Shown here one piece after another: positions 11,437 through 23,366 of a stretch of 64,000 nt of DNA. Location of the stretch: contig JAPSFT010000016.1 of the NCBI GenBank assembly GCA_035063765.1, positions 43,385 through 107,384 on the forward strand. The letters are read 5' to 3'. This DNA is from Deltaproteobacteria bacterium. Its GTDB lineage: Bacteria > Myxococcota_A > UBA9160 > PR03. Each line of letters begins with the position of its first letter. Positions within the stretch are counted from its first letter, which is position 1. Under the pieces are notes generated by a model. It was not told where the DNA came from, ran no database searches, and worked only from the letters and a program-made list of their open reading frames with translations. The translations under genes and the position numbers were made by a program.

Positions 11437-11457
11437 GAGCGCCCTATTCGGGCGCTC
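11437..11457 (-). terminator. Hairpin downstream of tRNA-Leu
   Basis: A perfect 8-bp stem (GAGCGCCC/GGGCGCTC) with a 5-nt loop lies about 30 nt beyond the 3' end of the minus-strand tRNA-Leu gene. It is a plausible terminator for the tRNA transcript; no clear U-run was seen. Confidence 0.5.
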
Positions 11458-11487
11458 CGGCCCGCCGGGGATGCCCGCCCAACACGA

Positions 11488-11576
11488 TGGTGCCGGAGGT
11501 GGGACTCGAACCCACACGGCCAACGAGGGCCGGGGCCTTTTGAGGGCCCTGCGTATACCGATTCCGCCACTCCGGC
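11488..11576 (-). tRNA. tRNA-Leu (anticodon CAA)
   Basis: Read on the minus strand, this is an 89-nt class II tRNA with a 7-bp acceptor (GCCGGAG/CTCCGGC), D arm 'GGCGGAATCGGTA', anticodon stem GGGCC/GGCCC around the loop CTCAAAA (anticodon CAA, reads UUG), a long variable arm, T arm with GTTCGAGTC and an encoded CCA end. All conserved positions are present. Confidence 0.96.
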
Positions 11577-11729
11577 CGGCGGGGCGGCCGAACATACCAC
11601 CGGGGCCCAGGCCGGGCACCGAGCGGCGCCCGCGCGCGGCCCGCCGGGCGCCGCTTCCCCGCGCCGGTTCTCTTGCTAGGGAGGGGGGTGGGCGATAGCT
11701 TGCGCCGCTCTCCGTCGCGGAGACCCGCT

Positions 11730-11805
<76 letters not shown>

Positions 11806-11839
11806 GCGGATTCCAGAAGCGAAGCAAGCAGATACGGGA

Positions 11840-11867
11840 AGGGCGGCCCGCTCGCCGGAGCCGCCCT
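11840..11867 (+). terminator. Hairpin downstream of tRNA-Ala
   Basis: An 8-bp perfect stem (AGGGCGGC/GCCGCCCT) with a 12-nt loop lies 35 nt after the tRNA-Ala end, followed by CCTGCTTCC. It is a probable terminator of the tRNA transcript. Confidence 0.5.
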
Positions 11868-11970
11868 CCTGCTTCCTGGCTGCCGGTCGGGTGCGCGCTC
11901 CTGGCTGCGAGGGGTGCGAGCCGCCGATCCGCCCCTGCCACCTGTCGCCCGGCTCTCCCACCTAGAAGTC

Positions 11971-12132
11971 ATGACGGTCATCTGCGCGTGGTGCCAGCGG
12001 CAGATCTCGCGGCTTTCCCCGCAGGCGGCGGACCGGGCGCGTCCCCACGCGCCGGCGAGCCACGGGATGTGTCCGAGCTGCCTCCAGAAGCAGATCGCGC
12101 AGGTGGCCGCCATCCGCACGCGCGCGGCGTAG
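11971..12132 (+). CDS. Small CxxC/CPxC putative zinc-binding protein, 53 aa
   Basis: This 53-aa protein begins 'MTVICAWCQRQIS' and continues to 'ASHGMCPSCLQKQ'. The arrangement CAWC...SHGxCPSC is the pattern of a widespread group of small conserved bacterial proteins with a single treble-clef or zinc-ribbon-like site. Four cysteines are positioned to bind one zinc. The role is unknown; related modules often sit next to two-component proteins. No strong ribosome-binding site is visible, and a TAG shortly before the ATG limits upstream alternatives. Confidence 0.65.
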   Translation: MTVICAWCQRQISRLSPQAADRARPHAPASHGMCPSCLQKQIAQVAAIRTRAA

Positions 12133-12155
12133 GCTCCGCGCCGCCCGCCCTTCCC

Positions 12156-12175
12156 GCCGGACACCGAGGTCCGGC
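12156..12175. terminator. Bidirectional hairpin between convergent genes
   Basis: A perfect 7-bp stem (GCCGGAC/GTCCGGC) with a 6-nt loop lies between the convergent 53-aa gene and the SDR gene, placed to terminate both transcripts. Confidence 0.5.
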
Positions 12176-12198
12176 GCGGCGCCGGGCTCGCCGCGCCT

Positions 12199-13419
12199 TC
12201 AGCGCAGATCGGGCGGCGTCTGGCGCTCCATCACGTGGCCGGCGCCGAGCACGAGCAGCGAGCGCGGCAGCAGGCGCATGCCGGCGTTGCCGCGCAGCCA
12301 GTGCGACCAGCGGGTCGACACCGAAGGCTGGCGGCCGAGGCGCTCGAGCGCGATCGCGGCCACCTCCTCGGGCGCCTGGCCCCGGTGCGGGAGCTCGCCC
12401 GCCACCTGCTGGAACTCGGTGTCGGTGCTGCCGGGCTCGACGACCAGCACGTCGACGCCGGTCCCGCGCAGCTCCGCCCACAGCGCCTCGCCGACGAAGC
12501 CGCCGAAGGCCTTGGTGGCGGCGTAGACCGCGTGCAGCGGGAGCGGCTGGCGGGCCGCCTGCGAGCCGGTGAAGACGACCGCGCCGCGCCCGCGCGCGAG
12601 CAGCCGCGGGAGCAGCGCGCGCGTGAGCAGCACCGGGGCCGTGCAGTTGAGCTCGACCATCTCGCGCAGGCGCGCGCCGTCGAGCTTGTCGAAGCGCCCC
12701 GCGGCGCCGGCGCCCGCGTTGTTGACGAGGATCGCGAGCTCGAGGTCGGCGACCGCGTCGGCGAGGCGGCTGGCGCCGTCGAGCGCGGCGAGGTCGAGCG
12801 CGACCACGCGGGTCGCGACACCCTCTGCCTCGAGCTCCTTCGCGAGCGCGTGCAGCCGGTCCGCGCGGCGGGCGGTCAGGACCACCGACATCCCCTCGCG
12901 CGCCAGGGCGCGCGCGAAGGCGGTCCCGATGCCGGCCGAGGCGCCGGTCACGAGCGCCCACTCGCCGTAGCGCGCGCGCAGCGAGGGCCGCGGCCCGCGG
13001 AAGCGCTCGCGCGCGCGCCAGAGGGCGATCGTGAGGGCGGCGAAGACCGTGAAGGAGATCGCCCCGAAGAGCGCGGCCCGCGCCAGGCCGCCGCCGAGCT
13101 CGTCGCGGTAGAGCAGCGGCCAGACGAGCATCGCGACGGCCACCTGGGCGGCGTAGACCGCCGCCCACGGCCACATCCAGGGCCGCATGTGCCAGAAGCC
13201 GTAGGCTCCCGCCGCGTAGATCGCGAGGTGGAGCGGCTCGGTCGCCTTCGCCCAGCCCCCGTGCAGGCGGACGCCGAACCAGACCTCCTCGTCGAGGGCG
13301 AGCGGCTTGGCGAGGAAGTCCCAGGGCACGTACACGAACGCCATGTACGCGCAGAAGAGCAGGAGCGCGTTCATCCACACCGGGCGGCGGCCGAAGGCTT
13401 CGCGGAGCCAGTCCGACAT
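12199..13419 (-). CDS. Short-chain dehydrogenase with N-terminal membrane domain
   Basis: This is a 406-aa oxidoreductase. About the first 135 residues contain four hydrophobic segments ('ALLLFCAYMAFVYV', 'LAIYAAGAYGFW', 'WAAVYAAQVAVAMLV', 'ALFGAISFTVFAALTIALW'), and the rest is a classical SDR. The Rossmann motif is 'TGASAGIG', 'NNAG' follows, then the catalytic Ser in 'FTGSQAARQ' and 'YAATK' (Tyr and Lys). The C-terminus is longer than in simple SDRs. The substrate is unknown; lipid or fatty-acyl substrates are plausible for a membrane-held SDR. It diverges from the enoyl-CoA hydratase gene with only 43 nt between starts. Confidence 0.87.
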   Translation of the reverse strand: MSDWLREAFGRRPVWMNALLLFCAYMAFVYVPWDFLAKPLALDEEVWFGVRLHGGWAKATEPLHLAIYAAGAYGFWHMRPWMWPWAAVYAAQVAVAMLVWPLLYRDELGGGLARAALFGAISFTVFAALTIALWRARERFRGPRPSLRARYGEWALVTGASAGIGTAFARALAREGMSVVLTARRADRLHALAKELEAEGVATRVVALDLAALDGASRLADAVADLELAILVNNAGAGAAGRFDKLDGARLREMVELNCTAPVLLTRALLPRLLARGRGAVVFTGSQAARQPLPLHAVYAATKAFGGFVGEALWAELRGTGVDVLVVEPGSTDTEFQQVAGELPHRGQAPEEVAAIALERLGRQPSVSTRWSHWLRGNAGMRLLPRSLLVLGAGHVMERQTPPDLR

Positions 13420-13462
13420 CGGAGGGAGGCTACCTCCGGGAGGGACGCTACGCTGCGCCGCC

Positions 13463-14248
13463 ATGCCGGGGCGGGTGGACGTCGTCGTCGAGGGCGCGAT
13501 CGGGTGGCTCGTCTTCGACCATCCCGAGCGGCGCAACGCGGTCTCGGCCGCGATGTGGCGCGCGATCCCGGCGCTGGCCGCGCGCCTCGACGCGGAGCCC
13601 GCCGTCCGCGTGGTCGTGCTGCGCGGCGCCGGCGAGGAGGCCTTCGTCTCGGGCGCCGACATCTCCGAGTTCGAGCGCACCCGCACGGGCGCGCGCGCCG
13701 CGCAGGCCTACGAGGACGTCGGCATCGCCGCCTTCGCGGCGATCGCGGGGATGGCGAAGCCGGTGCTCGCGATGATCCACGGCTGGTGCATCGGCGGCGG
13801 CATGGCGCTCGCGCTGTCGGCGGACCTCCGCTACGCGGCCGACGACGCGATCCTCGCGATCCCCGCCGCGCGGCTCGGGCTCGGCTACCACGTGAGCGGC
13901 CTCGAGGCCCTGGTGCGGCTCGTGGGCCCCTCGACCGCGAAGGAGGTGCTGTTCACTGCGCAGCGCTTCCCGGCACCCGAGGCGCTCGCGCGCGGGCTCG
14001 TGAACGAGGTGCTGCCCAAGGCGGCGCTCGAAGCGCGCGTGCGGGCTGTCGCCGCGGCGATCGCCGACAACGCGCCGCTCACGCTGCGCAGCGCCAAGCG
14101 CGTGATCGGCGAGCTCGGCCGCGACCCCGCCGCGCGCGACAGCGACGCGATGCGCCGCTCGATCCTCGCCTGCTTCGAGAGCGAGGACTACCGCGAAGGG
14201 GTGCGCGCCTTCCTCGCGAAGCGCAAGCCGGCCTTCACGGGCCGCTGA
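13463..14248 (+). CDS. Enoyl-CoA hydratase/isomerase family protein
   Basis: This is a crotonase-fold enzyme of 261 aa. The oxyanion-hole segments are 'FVSGADISEF' (about residue 60) and 'HGWCIGGGMALALSADLRYA' (about residue 110). The position usually holding the first catalytic Glu reads 'AARLGLGYHVSGLEALVRLVG', so the hydratase glutamates are not obvious and the exact reaction (hydration, isomerisation or other) is open. It probably takes part in fatty-acyl-CoA metabolism. The MFS gene starts immediately after its stop, suggesting an operon. Confidence 0.88.
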   Translation: MPGRVDVVVEGAIGWLVFDHPERRNAVSAAMWRAIPALAARLDAEPAVRVVVLRGAGEEAFVSGADISEFERTRTGARAAQAYEDVGIAAFAAIAGMAKPVLAMIHGWCIGGGMALALSADLRYAADDAILAIPAARLGLGYHVSGLEALVRLVGPSTAKEVLFTAQRFPAPEALARGLVNEVLPKAALEARVRAVAAAIADNAPLTLRSAKRVIGELGRDPAARDSDAMRRSILACFESEDYREGVRAFLAKRKPAFTGR

Positions 14249-15439
14249 GTGGCGCCGGCCGCCGGCGCCGCCCTGCCCTCGCTGCGGCGCCGCGGCCTCG
14301 CGCACGGCGCCTACTGGTTCCTGGCGATGACGACGGCCGGGGTCATGCTGCCCTACTTCGCGCTCTACCTGCGCGAGGACGCGGGCCTCTCGGGCACCCA
14401 GGTCGGCGCCGTCTTCGCGACGATGCCGCTGGTCGGGATGGCGACCCAGCCGCTCTGGGGCACCGTCGCCGACCGCACGGGCCTGCGCGCGCGCGTGCTC
14501 GTGGTGCTGTGCCTCGGCTCCGCCGCCGGCTTCCTCGCGATCGGCGCGGCCCGGGCCTTCCCGGCCCTGCTCGCCGCCACGGCCGCCTGCGCGCTCTTCG
14601 CGCGCGCGCTGATCCCGATGTCGCTCTCGGTCAGCATCCCGGCCTTCGCGGACCACGCGCACGCCTTCGGCTTCGTGCGCGCGCTCGGGACCATCGGCTT
14701 CGGCGCAGCGATGTTCGGGCTGCCCGCGCTGCTCAGCCGCGGCGCGGCGCCGCCCGATCTCGCGCGGCTCTTCCCGGCAGCGGCCGCGCTGGCCGTCGCG
14801 ACCGGGCTCGCCGCCCTCGCGCTCCCGGGCGGGGGCGTGCTCGCGCTGCGCTCGCAGCCCGGCGAGTGGCGCGGCCTCGCGCGCAACCGCCCGTTCCGGC
14901 GCCTGCTCGTGCTCTGCGCGGGCGCCTTCCTGTTCCAGAACGGGCCGATCGAGCTCTTCCCGGTGCTGGTGCGCGCCCGCGGCGGGGACCTCGAGTCGAT
15001 CCGCACCTTCTGGCTGTGGATGCTCGTGCCGGAGGTCGTGCTGGTGGCGCTGCTCGGGACGGCCCTCGCGCGCTTCTCGCCGCGCTCGCTGCTCGCCCTC
15101 GGGCTCGCCGCCGGCGGCCTGCGCTGGCTCGGCACCGCCGCCCTGGGATCGCTCGCCTGGCTCGGCCCGCTCCAGGCGCTCCACGCGGTGGTCGTGCTCG
15201 GCCTGATGATCGGCGCCCCGCTCTACCTCGACGCCGCGGTGCCCCCGCAGCTGCGCTCCACGGCGCAGGCCGGCTTCGCGGTGGTGTCGGTCGGGATCGG
15301 CGGCACCGCCTCGAGCCTGCTCTCGGGCTGGCTCCTCGACGCCGGGGGGCCGGCGGCGCCGTGCTGGGTGGGGGGCGCGGGCTCGCTGCTCCTCGCGCTC
15401 GCCGCGCCGCGCTGGCTGCCCCGCGCCGCCCGGTGCTAA
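14249..15439 (+). CDS. MFS transporter
   Basis: This is a 396-aa major facilitator superfamily protein with about 12 hydrophobic segments and the loop motif 'GTVADRTGLRARVL' between TM2 and TM3. Its general appearance matches the MFS_1-like / 3-phenylpropionate transporter-like group ('YWFLAMTTAGVMLPYFALYLRE...SGTQVG'). The substrate is unknown. The GTG start directly follows the enoyl-CoA hydratase stop. Confidence 0.87.
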   Translation: MAPAAGAALPSLRRRGLAHGAYWFLAMTTAGVMLPYFALYLREDAGLSGTQVGAVFATMPLVGMATQPLWGTVADRTGLRARVLVVLCLGSAAGFLAIGAARAFPALLAATAACALFARALIPMSLSVSIPAFADHAHAFGFVRALGTIGFGAAMFGLPALLSRGAAPPDLARLFPAAAALAVATGLAALALPGGGVLALRSQPGEWRGLARNRPFRRLLVLCAGAFLFQNGPIELFPVLVRARGGDLESIRTFWLWMLVPEVVLVALLGTALARFSPRSLLALGLAAGGLRWLGTAALGSLAWLGPLQALHAVVVLGLMIGAPLYLDAAVPPQLRSTAQAGFAVVSVGIGGTASSLLSGWLLDAGGPAAPCWVGGAGSLLLALAAPRWLPRAARC

Positions 15440-15449
15440 GCCCAGGGGC

Positions 15450-16076
15450 ATGGCGACCCTCGAGTTCTTCTTCGACTGCTCGAGCCCGTGGACCTACCTG
15501 GCCTTCGACCGGATCGAGGCGCTGGCGCAGGAGACCGGCGCCACCCTGGTCTGGAAGCCGATCCTCGTCGGAGGCGTCTTCAACGCGGTGAACCCGAGCG
15601 TCTACGAGACGCGCGCGAAGCCGGTGCCGGCCAAGGCGCGCTACTACGGGAAGGACCTGGGCGACTGGGTGCGCCGCTCGGGCCTGCGCATCGGGACGCC
15701 GAAGCCCTTCCCGGTGAACAGCGTGAAGGCGATGCGCGGCGCCTTCTTCGCGCTCGACGCCGGGTGCATCGCGCCCTACGCCCGCGCCGTCTTCGAGGCC
15801 TACTGGGGCGAGCTGCGCGACATCTCGCAGGACGAGGTGCTGGCCGACGTGGTGGCGCGCGTCGGCCTCGACCGCGACGCCTACTTCGCGGCGATCGCCG
15901 CACCGGCGCTGAAGGAGCGCCTGCGCGCCACGACCGACGAGCTGGTCGCGCGCGGGGGCTTCGGCTCGCCCACCCTGTTCGTGGACGGCGACGACATGTA
16001 CTTCGGCAACGACCGGCTCGTGCTGGTGCGCGAGGCGCTGCTCGCGAAAGGGGGCGCCCCCGCAGGATCTCGCTAG
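15450..16076 (+). CDS. 2-hydroxychromene-2-carboxylate isomerase-like (DsbA-fold, kappa GST type)
   Basis: This 208-aa thioredoxin-fold protein begins '[20 protein letters not shown]', the hallmark of the HCCA isomerase / kappa-class glutathione transferase family, in which the Ser-Pro after the first strand lies at the glutathione site. '[20 protein letters not shown]' near the C-terminus is also typical. The natural substrate is unknown; in characterised members it is an aromatic degradation intermediate. It sits 10 nt after the MFS gene and 10 nt before lipA. Confidence 0.87.
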   Translation: MATLEFFFDCSSPWTYLAFDRIEALAQETGATLVWKPILVGGVFNAVNPSVYETRAKPVPAKARYYGKDLGDWVRRSGLRIGTPKPFPVNSVKAMRGAFFALDAGCIAPYARAVFEAYWGELRDISQDEVLADVVARVGLDRDAYFAAIAAPALKERLRATTDELVARGGFGSPTLFVDGDDMYFGNDRLVLVREALLAKGGAPAGSR

Positions 16077-16086
16077 CCTCGGCGCC

Positions 16087-17079
16087 ATGGAGGCCAGGCG
16101 CGCGCGACTGCGCCGGGGTCGTCGCGACGACGCCGGGAGCGACGGCGCCGGGAGTGACGGCGCCGCGAGCGACGAGCGGGGCGCCGGCGCCGCGCCGCTG
16201 CGCAAGCCCGAGTGGCTGCGCGTGCGCCTGGTCGACTCGCCGGGCCTGCGCGAGACACGCGAGCTGGTACGCGCGCAGCGGCTGCACACGGTCTGCGAGG
16301 AGGCCGCCTGCCCGAACCTCGGCGAGTGCTGGTCGCAGCGCCACGCGACGGTGATGATCCTGGGCAGCACCTGCACGCGCGCCTGCACCTTCTGCAACGT
16401 GCGGAGCGGACGCCCCGACCCCGTCGATCCCGGCGAGCCCGCGCGCGTCGCCGCCGCGGTCGCGAAGCTCGCCTTCCGACACGTCGTCGTGACGTCCGTC
16501 GACCGCGACGACCTTCCCGACGGCGGCGCCGCCCACTTCGTGGCCGTGCTCGAGGCGATCCGCGCCGCGGCGCCCGGCGTGACGGTGGAGCTCCTGACCC
16601 CCGACTTCCGGCACAAGCCCGGCGCGATCGAGACGGTGGCGGCGGCCCGCCCCGACGTCCTCAACCACAACCTCGAGACGGTCCCGCGCCGGTACCGGGC
16701 CGTGCGGCCCGGCGCGAGCTACGCGCACTCGCTCGGGCTCCTGCGCCGCGTGAAGGAGGTGGCGCCCGGCGTCTTCACCAAGTCCGGGCTCATGGTCGGG
16801 CTCGGTGAGGAGCCCGCGGAGGTGGACGCGGTGCTCGACGACCTGCGCGCCCACGACGTCGACTTCGTGACCATCGGGCAGTACCTGCGTCCGACCCTCG
16901 CCCACATCCCGGTGGCCCGCTGGGTCGAGCCGGGCGAGTTCGAGGCCCTCGCCGCGCGCGCCCGGGCACGGGGCTTCCTGATGGTCTCGGCCTCCCCGCT
17001 CACGCGATCGTCGTATCACGCCGATGCGGACTTCGCGCAGCTCCGACTCGCCAGGGAGGCCCGGCTCGCGAGCGCCTGA
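16087..17079 (+). CDS. lipA: Lipoyl synthase
   Basis: This radical-SAM enzyme inserts two sulfurs into octanoyl groups on lipoyl domains (330 aa). It has the auxiliary cluster motif '[12 protein letters not shown]', the radical-SAM motif 'CTRACTFC' and the conserved C-terminal 'RSSYHA', whose serine coordinates the auxiliary cluster. The N-terminus is about 35 residues longer than usual and carries a repeated GSDGA-type segment encoded by near-perfect 15-nt repeats. It lies directly upstream of aceE-aceF-lpdA, whose E2 subunit needs lipoate. Confidence 0.96.
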   Translation: MEARRARLRRGRRDDAGSDGAGSDGAASDERGAGAAPLRKPEWLRVRLVDSPGLRETRELVRAQRLHTVCEEAACPNLGECWSQRHATVMILGSTCTRACTFCNVRSGRPDPVDPGEPARVAAAVAKLAFRHVVVTSVDRDDLPDGGAAHFVAVLEAIRAAAPGVTVELLTPDFRHKPGAIETVAAARPDVLNHNLETVPRRYRAVRPGASYAHSLGLLRRVKEVAPGVFTKSGLMVGLGEEPAEVDAVLDDLRAHDVDFVTIGQYLRPTLAHIPVARWVEPGEFEALAARARARGFLMVSASPLTRSSYHADADFAQLRLAREARLASA

Positions 17080-17116
17080 GTCGAAACGCCCCCAGATCCA
17101 AGACCCGAGGTTCGCC

Positions 17117-19774
<2,658 letters not shown>

Positions 19775-19784
19775 CGAGGGCCCC

Positions 19785-21155
19785 GTGGCGAGCGAAACCG
19801 AGGTCAAGCTCCCCAACATCGGCGACTTCGAGGAGGTCGAGGTCATCGAGCTGCTCGTGAAGCCGGGCGACCGGATCGAGGTCGAGCAGGCCCTGCTCGT
19901 GCTCGAGAGCGACAAGGCCACCATGGAGATCCCCTCGCCCGTGGCCGGCGTCCTCGCAAGGCTCCTGGTCGGGGTCGGCGACAAGATCAGCGAAGGCCGG
20001 CCGATCGCGCGGATCGAGGTCGAGGGGGAGGGAGCGACGCCGGGCGAAGCGGGCGCTCGGGCCGCGCAGGCCGCGCCTGCCGGGGCCGCCCAGCCCGCCG
20101 GGTCTGCGCGGCCGGACGAGGCCGAGAAGCCGGTGGCCCCGGCGCCCGCCGCGAGGACGGCGACGCCGAGCCTCGAGCCCGAAGCCGACGAAGGGGCGGC
20201 GCCCACCCCCGCCGACCTCGCGCCCTACGCGACGGCCGGCGCTGCGATCCGGGCCCACGCGAGCCCCTCCGTGCGCCGCCTCGCCCGCGAGCTCGGCGTC
20301 GAGCTCGACCTCGTCCCCGGCAGCGGGCCCAAGGGCCGGATCCGGCCCGAGGACGTGCAGGGCTACGTGAAGGCGCTCGTCTCGCAGCGCGGCGCCGCCG
20401 CGGTGCCGATCGCCGGCGTCCACGTGGCGGCGCCCGTCGAGGTGGACTTCGCGAAGTGGGGCCCGGTTGCGAGCGAGCCCCTGAACCGCGTGCGCCGCGT
20501 GGCCGCCGCGAACCTGCACCGGAGCTGGGTCACCGTCCCCCACGTCACCCAGCACGACGAGGCCGACGTCACCGAGCTCGAGGCGTTCCGCGAGGAGCAC
20601 CGCGCCGAGGCCGGAACGCGGGGCGTGAAGCTCACCTTCCTGCCTTTCGTCGTGAAGGCCGCCGTGAAGGCCCTCCAGGAGCTCCCACACTTCAACGCGT
20701 CGCTCGACCACACGGGCGAGCACCTGGTGGTGAAGCGCTACTACCACATCGGGGTCGCGGTCGACACCGAGCACGGGCTGGTCGTGCCGGTGGTTCGCGA
20801 CGCCGACCGCAAGGGGCTCTACGAGCTGGCCGCCGAGCTCCAGGACCTCTCGGCCCGCGCGCGCGAGCGCCGGCTCCGCCCCGAGCACCTCCAGGGCGGC
20901 TCGTTCAGCATCTCGAGCCTGGGCGGGATCGGCGGGAGCTTCTTCACGCCGATCGTGAACCACCCGGAGGTGGCGATCCTGGGCGTCTCGCGCACCCAGT
21001 GGCGGCCGGTCTGGCAGGGCGGCGCCTTCGTGCCCCGCCGCGTGCTCCCGCTCTCGCTCTCCTACGACCACCGCGTGATCGACGGCGCCGACGCCGCCCG
21101 CTTCACCACCCGCCTCGCCGCCCTGCTCGGCGATCTGCGCCGCGTGCTCCTCTAG
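19785..21155 (+). CDS. aceF: Dihydrolipoamide acetyltransferase (PDH E2)
   Basis: This is the core of the pyruvate dehydrogenase complex (456 aa). It has one lipoyl domain (residues 4-78, lipoylated Lys44 in 'ESDKATMEIP'), an Ala/Pro-rich linker, a peripheral-subunit binding domain ('HASPSVRRLARELGVEL'), and the catalytic domain from about residue 225 with 'HRVIDGADAARF' (His and Asp). Many E2p proteins have two or three lipoyl domains; this one has a single one. GTG start. The stop overlaps the GTG of lpdA by one base. Confidence 0.96.
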   Translation: MASETEVKLPNIGDFEEVEVIELLVKPGDRIEVEQALLVLESDKATMEIPSPVAGVLARLLVGVGDKISEGRPIARIEVEGEGATPGEAGARAAQAAPAGAAQPAGSARPDEAEKPVAPAPAARTATPSLEPEADEGAAPTPADLAPYATAGAAIRAHASPSVRRLARELGVELDLVPGSGPKGRIRPEDVQGYVKALVSQRGAAAVPIAGVHVAAPVEVDFAKWGPVASEPLNRVRRVAAANLHRSWVTVPHVTQHDEADVTELEAFREEHRAEAGTRGVKLTFLPFVVKAAVKALQELPHFNASLDHTGEHLVVKRYYHIGVAVDTEHGLVVPVVRDADRKGLYELAAELQDLSARARERRLRPEHLQGGSFSISSLGGIGGSFFTPIVNHPEVAILGVSRTQWRPVWQGGAFVPRRVLPLSLSYDHRVIDGADAARFTTRLAALLGDLRRVLL

Positions 21156-22579
21156 TGTCCACCGGCGCCGACCTGCGCAGCGACGTCCTGGTCCTGGGCT
21201 CCGGCCCCGGAGGCTACACCGCTGCGTTCCGGGCGGCGGACCTCGGGCGATCGGTCGTGCTCGTGGAGCGCCACGCGACGCTCGGCGGGGTCTGCCTGAA
21301 CGTCGGCTGCATCCCTTCGAAGGCGCTCCTGCACGTGGCCGAGGGGATGGCCGTCGCCGAGGCGCTCGCCGAGGCGGGCGTCGCCTTCGGCGCGCCGAAG
21401 CTCGATCTCGCCCGGCTGCGTGCCCACAAGGACGCGGTGGTCGCGAAGCTCACCGGCGGGCTCGCGCAGATGGCGAAGCAGCGCGGCGTCACCGTCGTCA
21501 CCGGCGTCGGGAGCTTCACGGGCCCGAAGCAGCTCGCCGTGGCGACGGGCGACGGCGCGCTCACGATCGCCTTCGAGCACGCGATCGTCGCGGCCGGCTC
21601 GCGCGGGGTCGCGCTGCCCGGGCTGCCCGACGACCCGCGCATCCTCGACTCCACCGCTGCGCTCGCGCTCGCCGACGTGCCGGCGCGGCTGCTCGTGATC
21701 GGGGGCGGCATCATCGGGCTCGAGCTCGCGACGGTCTACGCGGCGCTCGGCAGCGCCGTCACCGTGGTCGAGCTGGAGGGGCGCCTCCTGGCCGGCCCCG
21801 ACCCCGAGCTCGTGCGCCCGCTCGAGCGGCGCATCCGCGGGCGCTGGTCCGCGATCCACCTCGGGACGCGGGTGGCGGCGATCGAGCCGCGCGCCGACGG
21901 GCTCGAGGTGCGCTTCGCGGGCGAGCCGGCGCCGGCCCCGGCCTGCTTCGACCGCGTGCTGGTGGCGGTCGGGCGGCGGCCGAACGGCGACCGCATCGGC
22001 GCGGAGGCCGCCGGGCTGCGCGTCGACGCGCGCGGCTTCGTGCCGGTCGACGAGCAGCTCCGCACCAACGTCCCCCACATCCGCGCGATCGGCGACGTCG
22101 CCCGCGCGCCGTTGCTCGCCCACAAGGCCAGCCACGAGGGAAAGGTGGCGGCCGAGGGGATCGCGGGCCTGCCCTCGGCCTTCGACACGGCGGTGATCCC
22201 GTCGGTCGCCTACACCGATCCCGAGGTGGCGTGGGTGGGGCTCGGCGAGGCGGAGGCGAAGGCGCGCGGGGTCGAGGTGGACGTGGCGCGCTTCCCGTGG
22301 CAGGCGAGCGGCCGCGCGCTCGGGATCGGCCGCAGCGAGGGGCTCACCAAGCTGGTCTTCGCACGCGACACGAAGCGCCTGGTCGGCGCCGGCATCGTCG
22401 GTCCGCACGCGGGCGAGCTGATCTCCGAGTGCGCGCTGGCGATCGAGATGGGCGCCGACGCCGAGGACGTGGCCCTCACCGTGCACCCCCATCCAACGCT
22501 CTCGGAGACCGTCGCGTTCGCGGCCGAGGTGGCGGCCGGCACCGTCACCGACCTGTACGTGCCGCGGCGCCGGCGTTGA
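21155..22579 (+). CDS. lpdA: Dihydrolipoyl dehydrogenase (E3)
   Basis: This FAD- and NAD-dependent disulfide oxidoreductase re-oxidises dihydrolipoamide (474 aa). FAD motif 'LGSGPGGYTAAFRAADLG', redox disulfide Cys47-Cys52 ('GGVCLNVGCIPSKALL'), NAD motif 'IGGGIIGLELATVYAALG', and C-terminal catalytic 'HPHPTLSE' (contributed to the other subunit of the dimer) are all present. It is the last gene of lipA-aceE-aceF-lpdA; the convergent next gene ends 15 nt away. Confidence 0.97.
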   Translation: MSTGADLRSDVLVLGSGPGGYTAAFRAADLGRSVVLVERHATLGGVCLNVGCIPSKALLHVAEGMAVAEALAEAGVAFGAPKLDLARLRAHKDAVVAKLTGGLAQMAKQRGVTVVTGVGSFTGPKQLAVATGDGALTIAFEHAIVAAGSRGVALPGLPDDPRILDSTAALALADVPARLLVIGGGIIGLELATVYAALGSAVTVVELEGRLLAGPDPELVRPLERRIRGRWSAIHLGTRVAAIEPRADGLEVRFAGEPAPAPACFDRVLVAVGRRPNGDRIGAEAAGLRVDARGFVPVDEQLRTNVPHIRAIGDVARAPLLAHKASHEGKVAAEGIAGLPSAFDTAVIPSVAYTDPEVAWVGLGEAEAKARGVEVDVARFPWQASGRALGIGRSEGLTKLVFARDTKRLVGAGIVGPHAGELISECALAIEMGADAEDVALTVHPHPTLSETVAFAAEVAAGTVTDLYVPRRRR

Positions 22580-22594
22580 GACCGGGGCGCGGAC

Positions 22595-23242
22595 TCACTC
22601 CGAGTTGAAGCCGCCGTTGTTGCTCGAGAAGCTGCTCGGGCCGAAGGTGCTGTTCGAGCGATTCGTGCCGAGGCTCGAGGCGGTCCCGAGACCGCTCGAT
22701 CGCGCCGAGGCCGACGAGGACTCCTCGCTCCCCCGGCGGCCCCGGCGGCTGCGGCCCTGATCGCGGGTCGAGCGGCGGTCGGCGAGGCGCTCGCGGGAGC
22801 GCGCGGCGAGGCTGCTCCTGGCCCGCGCCCGCGCACCGCCGCGCAGCATCGCCCCCCGGCCCGCCACCGAGCTCCCGCTCGTCGTCGCGACACCCGACTG
22901 GAGGCGCCCACTCGCCCAGGCGCGCTGGAGCCAGACACGGGTCGCGGTGCCGAGCGGGATCGTGTCGCCCTCGGCCGGCCGCTGGCGCCAGTTGACGTCC
23001 TGGTTGAGCTGGCGCGTGCGATCGGCGACCTCGGCGGGGGGCGGCTCCTTGCCGGGCGTGCAGACGTCGCAGGCGGCGGGGGGCAGCTCCAGGACCGGCC
23101 GTTCGCCGCTCCCGGCGCGGGCGGGCTCGACCGGCAGCGCGCTCGCGAGGGCCAGCGCGAGAACGGCCCGGGCGCAGCCGCGCACGCGCGCGGCGCGCCC
23201 CACGCGTGCCGGGGTCGTCGCCGACGGGAGCTCGTGGGGCAT
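22595..23242 (-). CDS. Exported hypothetical protein rich in Ser, Arg and Gly
   Basis: This 215-aa protein has an N-terminal basic segment and a hydrophobic stretch 'AVLALALASALPVEPARA' that looks like a signal peptide. A short segment with 'CDVC' follows, then 'RTRQLNQDVNWRQRPAEGD...TRVWLQRAWASG', then a low-complexity Ser/Arg-rich tail ending in Asn/Gly/Phe. The second ATG was chosen because GGAGGGG lies 6 nt upstream. The function is not recognised. The tail may be disordered. Confidence 0.6.
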   Translation of the reverse strand: MPHELPSATTPARVGRAARVRGCARAVLALALASALPVEPARAGSGERPVLELPPAACDVCTPGKEPPPAEVADRTRQLNQDVNWRQRPAEGDTIPLGTATRVWLQRAWASGRLQSGVATTSGSSVAGRGAMLRGGARARARSSLAARSRERLADRRSTRDQGRSRRGRRGSEESSSASARSSGLGTASSLGTNRSNSTFGPSSFSSNNGGFNSE

Positions 23243-23366
23243 CGCCATCCCCTCCGCAGCGGGCCACCGTACGCGAGCCGGCCGCCGCGCGCCAACCGGC
23301 CCGGCCGGCTGGCCGGCACCGGCGCCGGCAGCTACCTGATCGCCTCCCACCGCCGGACGAGGGCCC

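Noticed and set aside
11025..11600. Longer 191-aa version of the small exported protein
   Set aside because: The extension is read through the tRNA-Leu gene; the signal peptide begins at 11360.
16126..16170. Short tandem repeats that could be mistaken for a CRISPR array
   Set aside because: 15-nt coding repeats without spacers inside lipA; no cas genes in the window.
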